Shown piece after piece: positions 9,693 through 18,800 of a stretch of 64,000 nt of DNA. Source of the DNA: JAGVPT01 sp963717445 (GTDB lineage Bacteria > Bacteroidota > Ignavibacteria > UBA10030 > UBA8401); assembly GCA_963717445.1 (NCBI GenBank), contig OY970334.1, positions 2,914,001 through 2,978,000 of the forward strand. The letters run 5' to 3'. Each line of letters begins with the position of its first letter. Position 1 is the first letter of the stretch. The notes under the pieces are model-generated. The model saw only the letters and a list, made by a program, of their open reading frames with translations. It was not told where the DNA came from and did not search any database. The position numbers and the translations under genes were made by a program.

Positions 9693-10193
9693 TCAAATTT
9701 TCTCCAACGACAGCAATATGTCGCAGAGTTCTCTCACACACCCTTCGCCCCCTTTTTTCTTCGTGATGTAGTGAGCGATTTTTTTGTTTTGTTCGGTTCC
9801 GTCGGCGGGAGTCGCAGCAAATCCCACACGCCCCATTACTTCAAGGTCGTTCACGTCGTCGCCGATATAGGCCACTTCTTCCCATGTTAGCGAATGCCGC
9901 TTCATTAAAAGCTCCATCGCATGTACTTTATCGCGCGCGCCTTGAACAAGGTCGGTAATCTTTAGTTTTGCGGCTCGCCGTTCTACAATTTTTGTATCTT
10001 CACTGGTGACGATCGCGAGTTTGTACCCTGCGTTTCGAAGAAGCACCATCCCCATCCCATCCCGCGTGTTGAATTTTTTTAACTCATCTCCTCGTTCCGA
10101 ATAATACATTCCCGAGTCGGTGAGCACTCCGTCGACATCGGTTGCGAGCATCTTGATTTTCTTCAGCCGTGGGAGAAGCGATTTTTTCATCAT
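9693..10193 (-). CDS. kdsC: KdsC-like HAD phosphatase (KDO 8-phosphate phosphatase family)
   Basis: Haloacid dehalogenase phosphatase of the KdsC subgroup, which releases phosphate from 3-deoxy-D-manno-octulosonate 8-phosphate, or from related 9-carbon acids. Visible motifs are DVDGVLTDSG (the nucleophile Asp pair), a Thr/Ser motif in LAIVTSED, a Lys in the third position, and IGDDVNDLEVMG. Starting at the ATG at 10193 gives 166 aa, which puts DVDGVLTDG-type sequence at the usual distance from the N-terminus and avoids overlap with the upstream aminotransferase. An in-frame extension to 10262 exists but is poorly supported. KdsC proper is possible, but the context of aminosugar genes also allows a sialic-acid-like sugar phosphate. 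Confidence 0.82.
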   Translation of the reverse strand: MMKKSLLPRLKKIKMLATDVDGVLTDSGMYYSERGDELKKFNTRDGMGMVLLRNAGYKLAIVTSEDTKIVERRAAKLKITDLVQGARDKVHAMELLMKRHSLTWEEVAYIGDDVNDLEVMGRVGFAATPADGTEQNKKIAHYITKKKGGEGCVRELCDILLSLEKI

Positions 10194-10218
10194 GAGTTCT
10201 AAGATTATTTTTATACCG

Positions 10219-11352
10219 TTATTCGATGATTGCTTTTGTGATATAGTCCTGGACATCTTCACGTAAATACGGGTGCATCGGCACGCTGAAGATGGAATCT
10301 GCGGTTCGTTCGCTCACCGGGAAATCTCCGTGCTGATATCCGAGATTGCGGAACGCTTCCTGCAAATGGAGTGGTTTCGGATAGTAGATTGCCGTCGGCA
10401 CCCCGCGAGATTTTAATTTCACAAGCATTTCGTCGCGGCGTTCAGCGAGCACCGAATATTGCGCCCACACACTCACGCATTCTTTCGGCACAAACGGAGT
10501 CGTGACGGCCAGTTTGAGTTTTTCCGTGTACCGGGCGGCAACGGTGTTGCGTAAGGTTATTTCTTCGTCGAAGATTTCCATTTTCGCCAGCAGGACTGCC
10601 GCCTGCATCGTATCCAATCGTCCGTTGATGCCGATGCGGACATTGTTGTATTTGTCGCTCCCTTGTCCGTGCACTCGAATGGAGCGGAGTTTTTGCATCA
10701 TCGCTTCATCGTTGCAGAAGACCGCACCGCCGTCTCCGTAACACCCGAGCGGTTTAGCCGGGAAAAACGATGTGGCGGCAACATTTCCCATACTTCCAGC
10801 TTTTCTTCCTTTGTACGTCGCGCCGAACGATTGCGCCGCATCCTGAAGGACAAAAAGGTTGTATTTTTTTGCTACAACTTCAATGGGGTCGTAGTCGGCT
10901 GTTAGACCGAAAAGGTCGACCGGGATAATCCCCCGTGCCTTCTTCTCCGGATTATTTTTCATGAATTTTTGAATTTCCTCTTCAAGCTTGAGAGGATCGA
11001 TATTGTACGTCCGCGGATCAATGTCGACAAAAACGACTGAGGCCCCGAGCAGCGCGACAACTTCAGCGGTCGCGATGAACGTGAACGGCGATGTAAAAAT
11101 CGCGTCACCCGGCTTGATGTCGTACGCCATGAGCGGCATGAGGAGCGCATCGGTTCCGCTTCCACAAACTACACAATGATTGATGCCGGCGTAGTTCGCA
11201 AGTTGTTTCTCCAGTTCGCCGATTTCCGGCCCCATAATGTATGCACCGTGATCCATCACTTTCCTGATTCGTTGTTCGAGTGAAGCGCGAATGCGCCGTT
11301 GCTGTGCTTTCAGGTCGATGAAATCGATTTTCTGCATTTCCGTTGCTGTCAT
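10219..11352 (-). CDS. DegT/DnrJ/EryC1 sugar aminotransferase (WbpE-like)
   Basis: PLP-dependent nucleotide-sugar aminotransferase, 377 aa. The N-terminus (IDFIDLKAQQRRI) and the motifs GSGTDALLM, DAAQSFGA and FFPAKPLGCYGDGGA, whose Lys forms the Schiff base, closely resemble WbpE/WlbC. Those enzymes aminate UDP-3-keto-GlcNAc uronic acid using glutamate. The ATG at 11352 has GAGGAA about 7 nt upstream, so it is preferred to the upstream TTG at 11367. The neighbouring Gfo/Idh oxidoreductase and acetyltransferase would complete a WbpB-WbpE-WbpD-type pathway. A second DegT enzyme lies two genes upstream, so which one serves this step is an inference. Confidence 0.85.
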   Translation of the reverse strand: MTATEMQKIDFIDLKAQQRRIRASLEQRIRKVMDHGAYIMGPEIGELEKQLANYAGINHCVVCGSGTDALLMPLMAYDIKPGDAIFTSPFTFIATAEVVALLGASVVFVDIDPRTYNIDPLKLEEEIQKFMKNNPEKKARGIIPVDLFGLTADYDPIEVVAKKYNLFVLQDAAQSFGATYKGRKAGSMGNVAATSFFPAKPLGCYGDGGAVFCNDEAMMQKLRSIRVHGQGSDKYNNVRIGINGRLDTMQAAVLLAKMEIFDEEITLRNTVAARYTEKLKLAVTTPFVPKECVSVWAQYSVLAERRDEMLVKLKSRGVPTAIYYPKPLHLQEAFRNLGYQHGDFPVSERTADSIFSVPMHPYLREDVQDYITKAIIE

Positions 11353-11419
11353 AAAACATTTCCTCAATATAAATTCCCCTACAAACTATGGCAAACCTGC
11401 AGGTTTTCTCAATTCTCAA

Positions 11420-12607
11420 TTAAATCGTGGAAAGGAATTCGGCTATTGCGTTGACGCGCTCTTGCCAACTGTTACGCCGGGCTACTTCCTTTCTTTTCGC
11501 GACATATTCAACAAACGTCATCGTAGAAGCCCTTCCGATTGCTTCCACGAAATTTTCTTTTGTTGTCGCGTTGAGCACGATGAACTCTTCCAAGTCCCGC
11601 GGCCCGACGGTCGAAACAACCGGCTTTCCTGCCGCTAAGTATTCATAAAACTTTAAGGGAGCGGCATAGTATGTTGAGACTTCTTCCAAGGTATAGGGTA
11701 ATACGCAGACATCGAACTGATTGATGTATCGGGGCACATCGTCGGAGGGTTTTGATCCGAGAAAGTACACGTTCTTCCTCTTCTTCAACTCTTCAACTTT
11801 TTCATAATACCGTTTGCCGCTTTCTGTCACGGGACCGACGATGACGATCGACCAGTTGGGCCGCTGCGCCGCAGCATAGTCAAGCAAGTCAAGGTCGATG
11901 ATGTGGCGGATGACTCCCGAATATCCAATCACCGGCCTCTGCATCTTTGCGAATTCTGCAGGAATCGCCCCGGAGCGGAGGACATCTTCGAATAACTGGT
12001 AATCGACGCCGTGGTGAATTGTAGTAATTTTTTTGGCAAAAGGAGATTTTTCTTCCGTCAATTTTTCGGAGACGGTAATAACGGCGTCTACTTTTTTTAT
12101 GAGCCTTTGTTCAAGCGCGGCGATTTTTCGGCGAAGCGATTCTCGCGTATACAATTTATCAAAGGCGTCGTTGCAAAAGTAGACAGAGATCTCTTCATCG
12201 AAGCGGCCAACGATCGAGTCTGCATTATAGGCGAAGATGATCAGCACGCTGCCGCGGAACCCAAGTTTCTTCATCGCCCGCTTCATGAAAACTCGCGCAA
12301 CGCTCCAATTCAACCGGCTCACAAATGCACTGAATTCTCCGAACGGCAAGAAAGGAATAACCGAGAGAAGAAAAAGATTTTTTCCGATTTCTCTTGGGCC
12401 GCGAAGAAATCGGAAAAATTTTGAGAAGTCGGGCTTCTTGATAAACTTCGATAATGTATAAAACCCCTCGATAAAAAGGACCCGGTTTCCCTGCTTTGCG
12501 AACTCATGGGCAAGGTGGTGGCGAATGCGGCGGGGCCCGTCCCATTCCGAGAGCGTGACGATGACGATATCCTTATTGTGGAGGAAGCCTTTTGACTCGC
12601 TCTTCAT
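11420..12607 (-). CDS. family 4-type glycosyltransferase
   Basis: GT-B glycosyltransferase of about 395 aa. The N-terminal Rossmann domain contains IVIVTLSEWDGPRR and LIKKVDAVITVSEKL. The C-terminal domain has VIGYSGVI, VYFLGSKPSDDVPRYI, FDVCVLPYTLEE and the donor-binding LKFYEYLAAGKPVVST. These features are typical of GT4 and teichuronic-acid TuaH-like enzymes acting in the cytoplasm on lipid-linked acceptors. The ATG at 12607 is chosen because the extra 14 residues from the TTG at 12649 overlap the end of the upstream gene and precede the conserved fold. Donor and acceptor are unknown. Confidence 0.82.
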   Translation of the reverse strand: MKSESKGFLHNKDIVIVTLSEWDGPRRIRHHLAHEFAKQGNRVLFIEGFYTLSKFIKKPDFSKFFRFLRGPREIGKNLFLLSVIPFLPFGEFSAFVSRLNWSVARVFMKRAMKKLGFRGSVLIIFAYNADSIVGRFDEEISVYFCNDAFDKLYTRESLRRKIAALEQRLIKKVDAVITVSEKLTEEKSPFAKKITTIHHGVDYQLFEDVLRSGAIPAEFAKMQRPVIGYSGVIRHIIDLDLLDYAAAQRPNWSIVIVGPVTESGKRYYEKVEELKKRKNVYFLGSKPSDDVPRYINQFDVCVLPYTLEEVSTYYAAPLKFYEYLAAGKPVVSTVGPRDLEEFIVLNATTKENFVEAIGRASTMTFVEYVAKRKEVARRNSWQERVNAIAEFLSTI

Positions 12608-12623
12608 ACGAGACGCCCGGAAA

Positions 12624-13736
12624 TCACGTGCTGCTGTTGCAAGCATCAATCAGTGCCCCGGCAATGTATTCTACCTGGGTGTCGGTAAGTTCAGGGTAAA
12701 GTGGGATGCTGAGGAGTTGCGATGCGTACCGTTGGGCAACGGGAAAGTCTCCCGGACGATGATGCAGGTAGCAATACGCAGGCTGCATGTGCAGCGGTAT
12801 CGGATAATGGATCCCCGTTGCAATACCCTTTTCTTTCAACGCGTTCCGCACGTTCTCCCGCTCATCCACGCGGATAACATAGAGATGATAGACGTGGCTG
12901 GAATTTTTACGGACTATTGGAACTTTGATATTGTCGTGGCCCTGCAGTAGATCGTTAAAATGCGACGCATGAAATTGCCGCCGTTTGACCCACTCATCAA
13001 GATGGCGAAGTTTGACGCTGAGTATTGCTGCTTGCAGTGTGTCGAGTCTGCTGTTGTATCCTTCGAGTTTGTGTTCATATTTTTCGAGACGACCGTGATT
13101 AGCGAGCATTCGAACATGTTCAGCGAACTTCTCATCGTTTGTTGCAACCGCTCCCGCATCACCGTACGCTCCAAGATTCTTTCCCGGATAAAAACTAAAG
13201 ATTGCGGCTTTCCCGAAATTGCCGATGTTCATCCCGTCGTATAAAGCTCCGTGGGCCTGTGCAGCATCTTCAATGATGATCAGGTTATGCTTGTCAGCAA
13301 TCTGCTGAATTGGCTTCATGTCCGCCGGCTGTCCGTACAGATGGATGGGAATTATTGCTTTCGTTTTCGGGGTAATTTTTTCTTCAATTTTTGCGACATC
13401 GATCGTATACGTCAAAGGGTCGTTATCGACAAAGACGACCTTTGCACCGGCTGCGGTGATAGCTTCCGAAGTTGCGATAAAACTATTGACAGCAGTGATC
13501 ACCTCATCGCCGTTTCCTATGCCGCAAGCGCGAAGCGTGAGATGGATCGCATCGGTTCCGTTCGCGAGACCTACGACGTGTCGAATGCCGCTAAAGTCTG
13601 CAAAAGCTTTTTCAAACGTTTTGATGGCATTTCCGCCAATGAAATCAGTTTGGTTCAGCACGGTTTGAATAGCGCCGTCAATTTCATTTTTGATTGAAAG
13701 ATATTGACTCTTCAAATCTACGAGAGGGATATTCAT
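12624..13736 (-). CDS. DegT/DnrJ/EryC1 sugar aminotransferase
   Basis: Second PLP-dependent sugar aminotransferase of the cluster, 370 aa. It shows IPLVDLKSQY, LANGTDAIHL, IEDAAQAHGALY and FSFYPGKNLGAYGDAGA; the Lys in the last motif is the PLP lysine. It is more like FdtB/QdtB-type 3-aminotransferases than like the WbpE-like paralogue downstream, but either could act on a UDP- or dTDP-3-keto sugar. The start overlaps the stop of the acetyltransferase gene by 4 bp (ATGA), so the two are translationally coupled and probably act in sequence, amination followed by N-acetylation. Confidence 0.85.
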   Translation of the reverse strand: MNIPLVDLKSQYLSIKNEIDGAIQTVLNQTDFIGGNAIKTFEKAFADFSGIRHVVGLANGTDAIHLTLRACGIGNGDEVITAVNSFIATSEAITAAGAKVVFVDNDPLTYTIDVAKIEEKITPKTKAIIPIHLYGQPADMKPIQQIADKHNLIIIEDAAQAHGALYDGMNIGNFGKAAIFSFYPGKNLGAYGDAGAVATNDEKFAEHVRMLANHGRLEKYEHKLEGYNSRLDTLQAAILSVKLRHLDEWVKRRQFHASHFNDLLQGHDNIKVPIVRKNSSHVYHLYVIRVDERENVRNALKEKGIATGIHYPIPLHMQPAYCYLHHRPGDFPVAQRYASQLLSIPLYPELTDTQVEYIAGALIDACNSST

Positions 13737-14344
13737 TCTTTTTTCTTATAGGGGAGGCTGGAAATGGTGTTGATAATTTTGGCAGGGTTCCCGGCGGCCA
13801 CGTTGTTCGGAGGTACGTCTTTCGTTACGACTGCTCCCGCACCGATCAAAGAATTTTCGCCGATTGTCACACCGGGCAATAACGTTGCATTCGCTCCGAC
13901 CTTTGCATTTTTTTTAACAATCGCACCGCGCAATTCTTCTTTTACGTTTGGCGAAAGTGGATAGAGAGCATTTGTAATGACGACATGCGGTCCCAGCCAG
14001 CAGCCGTCTTCAAGAATCAACGTCTCAGGGACAAATGCGCTTGTGTGAATACGAACATTCGAGCCGATCGTCACATGATGCTCAATGACCGACAACGTTC
14101 CGATGCTGACATTGTTTCCGATTCGGTTTTCTTCTCGGACCATCACATGATGGCCGGTTTGAAAATTATCGCCGATAATGTTTCCGGCGTAGATGACCGT
14201 ATGCGACCGAATGACGGCATTATCCCCAATACTCGTCGCCAACTCCCCCGATTTTTTGCCGCGCGGGGGAACCCCGATGATGACAAAGTCCTCGATCACG
14301 GCATTCCGGCCGATCGTGACATTCGGATGGATCTTGTAATTCAT
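13733..14344 (-). CDS. left-handed beta-helix N-acetyltransferase (WbpD/WlbB-like)
   Basis: Hexapeptide-repeat acetyltransferase of 203 aa built from many I-G-x-x-x/V-I-x-x-x rungs, ending in IGAGAVVTKDVPPNNVAAGNPAKII, the usual closing of this fold. A histidine in TGHHVMVRE and IEHHVTIG are candidate catalytic or CoA-site residues. WbpD/WlbB enzymes acetylate the 3-amino group of UDP-2-acetamido-3-amino uronic acid. The ATG at 14344 has AGGA about 5 nt upstream and is preferred to TTG 14356. It overlaps the following aminotransferase gene by 4 bp and lies 16 bp after the oxidoreductase gene, forming a three-gene unit. Confidence 0.83.
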   Translation of the reverse strand: MNYKIHPNVTIGRNAVIEDFVIIGVPPRGKKSGELATSIGDNAVIRSHTVIYAGNIIGDNFQTGHHVMVREENRIGNNVSIGTLSVIEHHVTIGSNVRIHTSAFVPETLILEDGCWLGPHVVITNALYPLSPNVKEELRGAIVKKNAKVGANATLLPGVTIGENSLIGAGAVVTKDVPPNNVAAGNPAKIINTISSLPYKKKE

Positions 14345-14360
14345 AAATTCCTGCAATGTA

Positions 14361-15368
14361 TTATGCAGTTCGGGCGTAGATTTTTTCGATGATCTCTACC
14401 GTTTTCATCCCTTCAAGGCCGCCGGTCGCAATGGGTGCGTTTTTCGAGAGGACGTCGATGACGTTCGCATACACCTTGTCGTGGTTGGACATGGATCCCT
14501 GGTAAAATCCATATTCATTGGCGGGGGCGGATTGAGGAACATCTTTTATTTCATAGCCGTCGATTGATTGGTATTCCAGCACATTCAAATACTGTCCACC
14601 AACTTTCATTGTTCCTTTTTCGCCGAAGAGCGTAATAGAGCCTTCCATGTTCTTCTTAAAACTGTTTACAGTGTAATTGATCGTTCCAATTGCCCCGTTT
14701 TGAAATTGAAGAAGAACGACTCCGGTGTCCTCAAATTGCACGGTTTTGGGATGGGCAAAATTTTTCGTTATCGACTGAACGCTTGCAACATCTCCGACCA
14801 TCCAATACAGCAAATCAATAAAGTGGCTGAACTGCGTGTACAGCGTGCCGCCGTCCAGAGATTTTTTCCCCTTCCAATCAGATTCTTCGTAGTAGCGATC
14901 GTTTCGGTTCCAAAAACAGTTCAATTGAACACTGTAGATTTTTCCAAGCCGGCCTTGATCAATTGCCTTCTTCATCTCCACAATCGGCGGATTAAAGCGG
15001 TTTTGTTTAACAATGAAGAGATTCTTTTTTGCTTTTTCAGCCGCGTCGATCATTCTGCGGCAATCGCTTGAAGTAATGGCCATCGGCTTTTCGCACAGCA
15101 CATGTTTGCCGGCGTTGAGTGCTTTGATAGTATGGTCCGCATGGAGGGCGTTCGGTGTGCAAATCGAGACAACGTCGATGGTTTTTTCAGTGGAAAGCAA
15201 ATCATCGATGTGGCTGTAATCATGGCATGCATATTTAACGCCGAGGTCTTTTGCTTTTCCCGGCTTTGTATCGCAGACCGCAACCAATTGAGCCATCTTG
15301 TTGATGTGTTCCGCGTGCCGCTGGGCGATTCTGCCGCAGCCAATAATTCCAAAGGTGATTTTCTTCAT
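14361..15368 (-). CDS. Gfo/Idh/MocA-family oxidoreductase (WbpB/WlbA-like)
   Basis: NAD(P)-dependent sugar oxidoreductase of about 335 aa. The N-terminus has the Rossmann motif FGIIGCGRIAQRH, then VSICTPNALHADH and VLCEKPMA, whose Glu-Lys-Pro is the family signature. A C-terminal alpha/beta substrate domain holds GGTLYTQFSHFIDLL, with the usual active-site His. In WbpB/WlbA the enzyme oxidises C3 of UDP-GlcNAc uronic acid, the step before WbpE. The ATG at 15368 fits the conserved N-terminus; the upstream in-frame extension to 15446 lacks conserved sequence. It is first of the minus-strand unit. The substrate is inferred. Confidence 0.83.
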   Translation of the reverse strand: MKKITFGIIGCGRIAQRHAEHINKMAQLVAVCDTKPGKAKDLGVKYACHDYSHIDDLLSTEKTIDVVSICTPNALHADHTIKALNAGKHVLCEKPMAITSSDCRRMIDAAEKAKKNLFIVKQNRFNPPIVEMKKAIDQGRLGKIYSVQLNCFWNRNDRYYEESDWKGKKSLDGGTLYTQFSHFIDLLYWMVGDVASVQSITKNFAHPKTVQFEDTGVVLLQFQNGAIGTINYTVNSFKKNMEGSITLFGEKGTMKVGGQYLNVLEYQSIDGYEIKDVPQSAPANEYGFYQGSMSNHDKVYANVIDVLSKNAPIATGGLEGMKTVEIIEKIYARTA

Positions 15369-15446
15369 GTTGAACTTTCTTCGACTCTTTGCGTGAAAAA
15401 TGCTCTCCAATTTATTCATTTTTTGGAGCAATTGCAAAGTTGGCAC

Positions 15447-15833
15447 AGAGAAGGGATTCCCCCTTCCTCCCGATCTGGCTGAATTCTATTATATCCGGAA
15501 GTACGAGTTAATACTTGATCTGTCGCAATCGAAGGGACTTCTGTGTTTTTCACATTTGCTTTTAATTGTAATTAACCATAAACTACTTCCCGGTACACGG
15601 GGCCAATGGGGTTTTCTTCACATCGTTATTCTTCTTAATTTCTTCCCCCAAAAGTCACCTGGCTGGCTCAGTGAAGTGTTAACCCAGAGGGACAAAATAT
15701 CCAGCACAAAGACTCCCCGTAAAGCGATTTTCCACATCGTTGAATATGTCCGATTTACTTATGCAATGAAGACAATCATCATTGAGTCTATTCGCATATT
15801 GGCGCATGGGATTTATGAACGAGGAGAGACAAT
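15447..15833. other. divergent intergenic region, no gene
   Basis: About 390 bp separate the oxidoreductase gene (minus) from the large exported protein (plus). It must contain both promoters. A strong ribosome site, GAGGAGAG at 15821-15828, serves the plus-strand gene. An open frame across 15400-15858 has no recognisable protein features and looks fortuitous. No riboswitch motif was found. Confidence 0.4.
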
Positions 15834-18800
15834 ATGGAACATGATACTATTTTATTGAGAAGAAAAATTCGGAATCATTCTTCAAGCCTTAATGCTATGA
15901 TGCGTTTATATTTTTTGGGCATCTTTATTTTGATGATCTGCTTTGTTATGGAGGCCCAAGCTCAATTTTATCAGATTGGAAATAAACTCGTCGGCACAGG
16001 AGCCGCGGGAGCTGCTTATCAGGGGATGTCGGTTGCCATTTCCGGGGACGGTAATACGGCTATTGTCGGCGGGCACGAAGATAACGGAGGCGTTGGGGCG
16101 GCGTGGATCTACACTCGTCTAAATGGAGTGTGGAGTCAGCAGGGAACGAAGCTCGTCGGATCGGGCGCCATGGGTACTTCAGCGCAGGGTGTCGCTGTAG
16201 CTCTATCGTGGGATGGTAACACGGCGATCATCGGCGGACCGTGGGATAACAGCTATGTCGGTGCCGCATGGGTATTCACAAGGAGTGGGAATACATGGAC
16301 GCAGCAAGGAAACAAAATCGTTGGGAGCGATGTATCAGTTACTCCATTTTTTGGGTATTCTTTAGGGTTATCAAGTGACGGGAACACCGCAGTTATAGGA
16401 GCACCAGTTGATAGTGGTCAACAATATGCGGCAGTGGGAGCAGCATGCGTATTCACGCGAAAAAGCGGTATTTGGACACAACAAGGAAAGAAATTAGTTG
16501 GCACCAATTCGTCAGGTTCTCCACAACAGGGGGTTTCAGTCGGAATCTCCTCCGATGGGAACACGGTTATTATAGGAGGTCCCACTGACAGTGCTAATAC
16601 AGGGGCCGCCTGGGTATTCACTCGAAGCGACAGCGTTTGGACACAGCAGGGAGGCAAGCTCGTGGGTACTGCCGCAACAAGTGCGCAGCAAGGGGCAAGT
16701 ATTCGTCTCTCAAGTGATGGAAATACAGCAATCATCGGCGGTCCTTACGACAATAGTGGATCAGGTGCAGCATGGATTTTCTCAAGAAGCGAAGGAACAT
16801 GGACACAGAACGGGGGCAAGCTATACGGGGGCGGCGCCGTCGGCGCAGCTAATCAAGGGTACTCCGTGGCGATTTCTGGGGATGACAGTGTTGTTATTGT
16901 CGGCGGACCCGCTGACGATGGTAATATAGGGGCAGCATGGGTTTATGCATTAAGCAATGGAGTTTGGAATCAGCAAGGGGGCAAACTCGTCGGAAGCGGT
17001 GCAACCGGCACCTCCGAGCAAGGATGGTCTGTCGCCATTTCCGGAGACGCCCTCACGGGTATCGTGGGGGGGCGAACTGACAATAGTAATACCGGTGCAA
17101 TCTGGATGTACCAAAAAGCGGTCACAGATACCGCAGAGTCAGAGTTCGTTGCGTATTACCCTTTCAATGGCAATGCCAATGACTCGAGTGGAAATGGATA
17201 TAATGGAATTGTAACCGGAGCAACGCTTACGACGGATAGGTTCGGTGCGGCTAACAGTGCATATAGCTTTGATGGGTCCACTTCCATTATTCGCTGTGGA
17301 GATATCCTGGATAGTGTTTTCTGCGCCCCCGTTGCAAAATTTAGTGTTTCGGGATGGGCGATGACGAGAACGTATGGAAGCATTGCGCCCGGAGGCGGAT
17401 TTATTATCGGCAAGAATGGAGGGGGAAATGCCGGGCCGTATCAATGGAACGTAACTCACCTTAATGGTGTGCTTTATGCGGCAGTTATGTCCGACACCCT
17501 CGCGCAAAACTACGTTGCAGTCACCAGTCCGATGACAACAAACCAGTGGTTTCATTTTGTTCTTGTGTTTGACGGTAGTCTGCCGGAGTTGCAGCGTGTT
17601 AAACTCTATGTTAATGGACAGTCGTCGAACACTTCCCTTTATCAACAAGTAGGAACATTAGGGACAACGACGGAAAATAGCACACAAAATCTTACAATCG
17701 GCGCAAGTCATTATGCTAACAATCCTAATTCTTTCCACGATTTTTATAATGGGAACATTGATGATATCCGAATTTACAATGGGGCGCTCGATAGTGCAGC
17801 AGTTCAATCCCTCTATCATGAGAGGGGCTGGGCATTATTTTCGCAACCAGGCCTGGTACTCTATTACCCGTTTAACGGCAATGCTAACGACTCCAGCAGG
17901 AACGGATATAACGGCACCGTTGCCGGAGCGACTCTCACGGCAGACAGATTCGGTGCTGCAAACAGCGCGTATAGCTTTGATGGATCATCTTCTATTATTC
18001 GATGCGGCGATATCCTCGACAGCGTATTTTCCGCCCCCGTCGCACAATTTAGTGTTTCGGGATGGGCGATGACGAGAACGTACGGAAGCTTTGCCGGTGG
18101 CGGCGGATTTATTATCGGCAAAAATGGAGGCGGTAATCTCGGACCGTATCAATGGAACGTGACTCACGATGATGGTGTGCTTTACGGAGCAGTTTTCTCC
18201 GACACGCTCGCGCAAAACTATATTGCCCTCACCAGTCCAATGACCAAGAACCAATGGTTCCATTTTGTTCTTGTGTTTAACGGGAGTTTGCCAGAAATGC
18301 AGCGTGTCAAACTCTATGTTAACGGAGTGTCCACGAATAGTTCCGTGTACCAGAATGTAGGAACACTCGGCACTGCGACTGTGAATAGTACGCAAAATCT
18401 TACAATCGGTGCAACTCAGTATACCAACAATCCAGCACTTCCTGGAAATTTTTATGATGGGAATATTGATGATATCGGCATTTATAATTGGGCTTTAGAC
18501 AGCACAACGGTTCAATCTCTTTACCATGAGAGAGGATGGCCGAAATCTTTGGAGCCTGGACTTGTTGCATACTATCCATTCAATGGCAACGCCAATGACT
18601 CGAGTGGAAACGGATACAATGGGACGGTTTATGGAGCAACGTTAACAACCGATCGCTTTGGAAAAAGTAACAGTGCGTATCATTTTACAGGAGGTGCATC
18701 TATTGGTATTCCTGAATTATTTCCGGATACGGTCTCGGCTTTCACATTTGCATCATGGGTAATGAAAGATACTATGGATTACAATACTCATGAGATTATA

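Noticed and set aside
15400..15858. 152-codon open frame between the oxidoreductase and exported-protein genes
   Set aside because: It has no recognisable motif and overlaps both the divergent promoter region and the well-supported start of the exported protein.
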